From contig NZ_CALHIK010000091.1 of NCBI RefSeq assembly GCF_938030785.1, positions 1-5,951 on the forward strand: DNA of 5,951 nucleotides, given 5' to 3'. Position 1 is the first letter of the stretch; each line of letters starts with the position of its first letter. The DNA comes from an uncultured Campylobacter sp. (GTDB lineage Bacteria > Campylobacterota > Campylobacteria > Campylobacterales > Campylobacteraceae). The notes under the pieces are model-generated. The model did not search any database. It had not been told where the DNA came from and saw only the letters and a list, made by a program, of their open reading frames with translations. Positions 5,671-5,951 of the stretch are shown here, one piece after another. Position numbers and translations under genes: made by a program.

Positions 5671-5698
5671 TAAAATTTCATCCATAAAGCGGTAAAAT
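5671..5698 (+). promoter_or_regulatory. two promoter-like TAAAAT boxes in intergenic DNA
   Basis: TAAAAT at 5671-5676 (preceded by TTTTTGCG) and at 5693-5698 (preceded by GCGG). The first closely resembles the ybaB and EFR1 promoter contexts. No open frame follows. The only gene downstream is the tRNA at 5901, so they would drive a long tRNA precursor or an unannotated small RNA, or they may be chance matches. Confidence 0.3.
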
Positions 5699-5865
5699 TC
5701 CGTGCCGAAAACTATGCGCGAAAGCAAATTTTATTCCGAAAACCGCACCGGGCCGCACCTTAAGCCGTGGATTTAAAACGAAATCTAAATTTGCGCCGCA
5801 AATTTCAACCCCCGCTCGCAAAATCAGGCGAAATTTCACGCAGAATTTTATTTTTAAATCTGTTA
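5699..5865. other. non-coding stretch before the tRNA
   Basis: No credible open frame on either strand; forward ATG frames in 5608-5690 stop within ten codons. The stretch is AAATTT-rich and contains the perfect inverted repeat AAATTTGC (5787-5794) / GCAAATTT (5798-5805) around GCC. T-rich runs follow at 5845-5855. Nothing else recognisable. Confidence 0.5.
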
Positions 5866-5885
5866 TTAAGCCATTTTTGGCTTAA
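5866..5885. repeat. perfect 8-base inverted repeat over the tRNA-Ser promoter
   Basis: TTAAGCCA (5866-5873) and TGGCTTAA (5878-5885) flank a TTTT loop. The right arm runs into the likely -10 box of the tRNA. There is no following T-run in the direction of the tRNA. It could be an operator-like dyad, a bidirectional fold, or the end of an upstream RNA. Confidence 0.5.
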
Positions 5886-5888
5886 ATT
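5883..5888 (+). promoter_or_regulatory. candidate -10 box of the tRNA-Ser gene
   Basis: TAAATT (5883-5888 reads TAAATT, or TTAAAT one base earlier) lies 12 bases before the first tRNA base, with T-rich DNA upstream. Position suits a tRNA transcript with a very short 5' leader. Confidence 0.35.
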
Positions 5889-5900
5889 ACACTTTCATTC

Positions 5901-5951
5901 GGGTAGATGTCCGAGCGGTCGAAGGAGCGCGCCTCGAAAGCGCGTAAGGCG
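5901..5951 (+). tRNA. tRNA-Ser(CGA), 5' part, cut by the window edge
   Basis: The acceptor 5' strand GGGTAGA (5901-5907) is followed by TG (positions 8-9). The D stem is TCC (5910-5912) with GGA (5924-5926). The anticodon stem is CGCGC (5928-5932) with GCGCG (5940-5944), and the loop CTCGAAA (5933-5939) has anticodon CGA at 5935-5937. The bases that follow (TAAGGCG) begin the long variable arm typical of serine tRNAs. The T arm and 3' acceptor strand are outside the window. Anticodon CGA reads UCG. Confidence 0.93.

Noticed and set aside
1..5951. CRISPR array, insertion sequence, prophage, toxin-antitoxin or attachment site
   Set aside because: No regularly spaced direct repeats, transposase or integrase motifs, or duplicated tRNA end are visible. 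The tRNA-Ser is cut before its 3' end, so an attachment site there cannot be assessed.

Overview
The window reads as chromosomal DNA from a Campylobacter-type Campylobacterota (epsilonproteobacterium), probably one of the higher-GC oral species (C. gracilis / rectus / showae-like). Three things point there. The gene order ybaB - ispA - tkt matches the Campylobacter order. Non-coding DNA is saturated with AAATTT / TAAAATTT words. Genes have AAGGA-type ribosome sites and sit behind TAAAAT-type -10 boxes. The genus is inferred from gene order and style, and the species is a guess. There is no sign of phage, insertion sequence, CRISPR array or defence island. This looks like ordinary core genome with a few accessory small genes.

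Layout. Bases 1-275 are mostly non-coding, possibly with the tail of an upstream frame (1-138), then a leader with nested inverted repeats. Bases 276-1052 (+) encode a flavodoxin/2x[4Fe-4S] protein of the EFR1 type. Bases 1115-1525 (-) encode a small DUF4259-like protein, convergent with the first gene. Bases 1526-1732 are a divergent promoter region. Bases 1733-2062 (+) encode YbaB/EbfC. Bases 2063-2385 are an ambiguous 323-base gap, with a basic open frame on + and a hydrophobic one on -, where C. jejuni carries a PDZ-type gene. Bases 2386-3237 (+) encode IspA (farnesyl diphosphate synthase). Bases 3241-5169 (+) encode transketolase. Bases 5185-5607 (+) encode a stand-alone GyrI-like effector-binding protein. 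Bases 5608-5900 are non-coding with hairpins and promoter-like boxes. From 5901 to the window edge lies the 5' part of a tRNA-Ser(CGA).

How the genes relate. ispA, tkt and the GyrI-like gene are packed with 3 and 15 bases between them and are probably one transcript. It supplies isoprenoid precursors (FPP, for undecaprenyl carrier and quinone tails) and non-oxidative pentose-phosphate interconversion, plus a small ligand-binding protein of unknown role. ybaB has its own good promoter and may read through into ispA. I found no strong evidence for a new biological system. The points most worth checking are the ybaB-ispA gap, the inverted repeat across the tRNA-Ser promoter, the folded EFR1 leader and the CGA serine tRNA.
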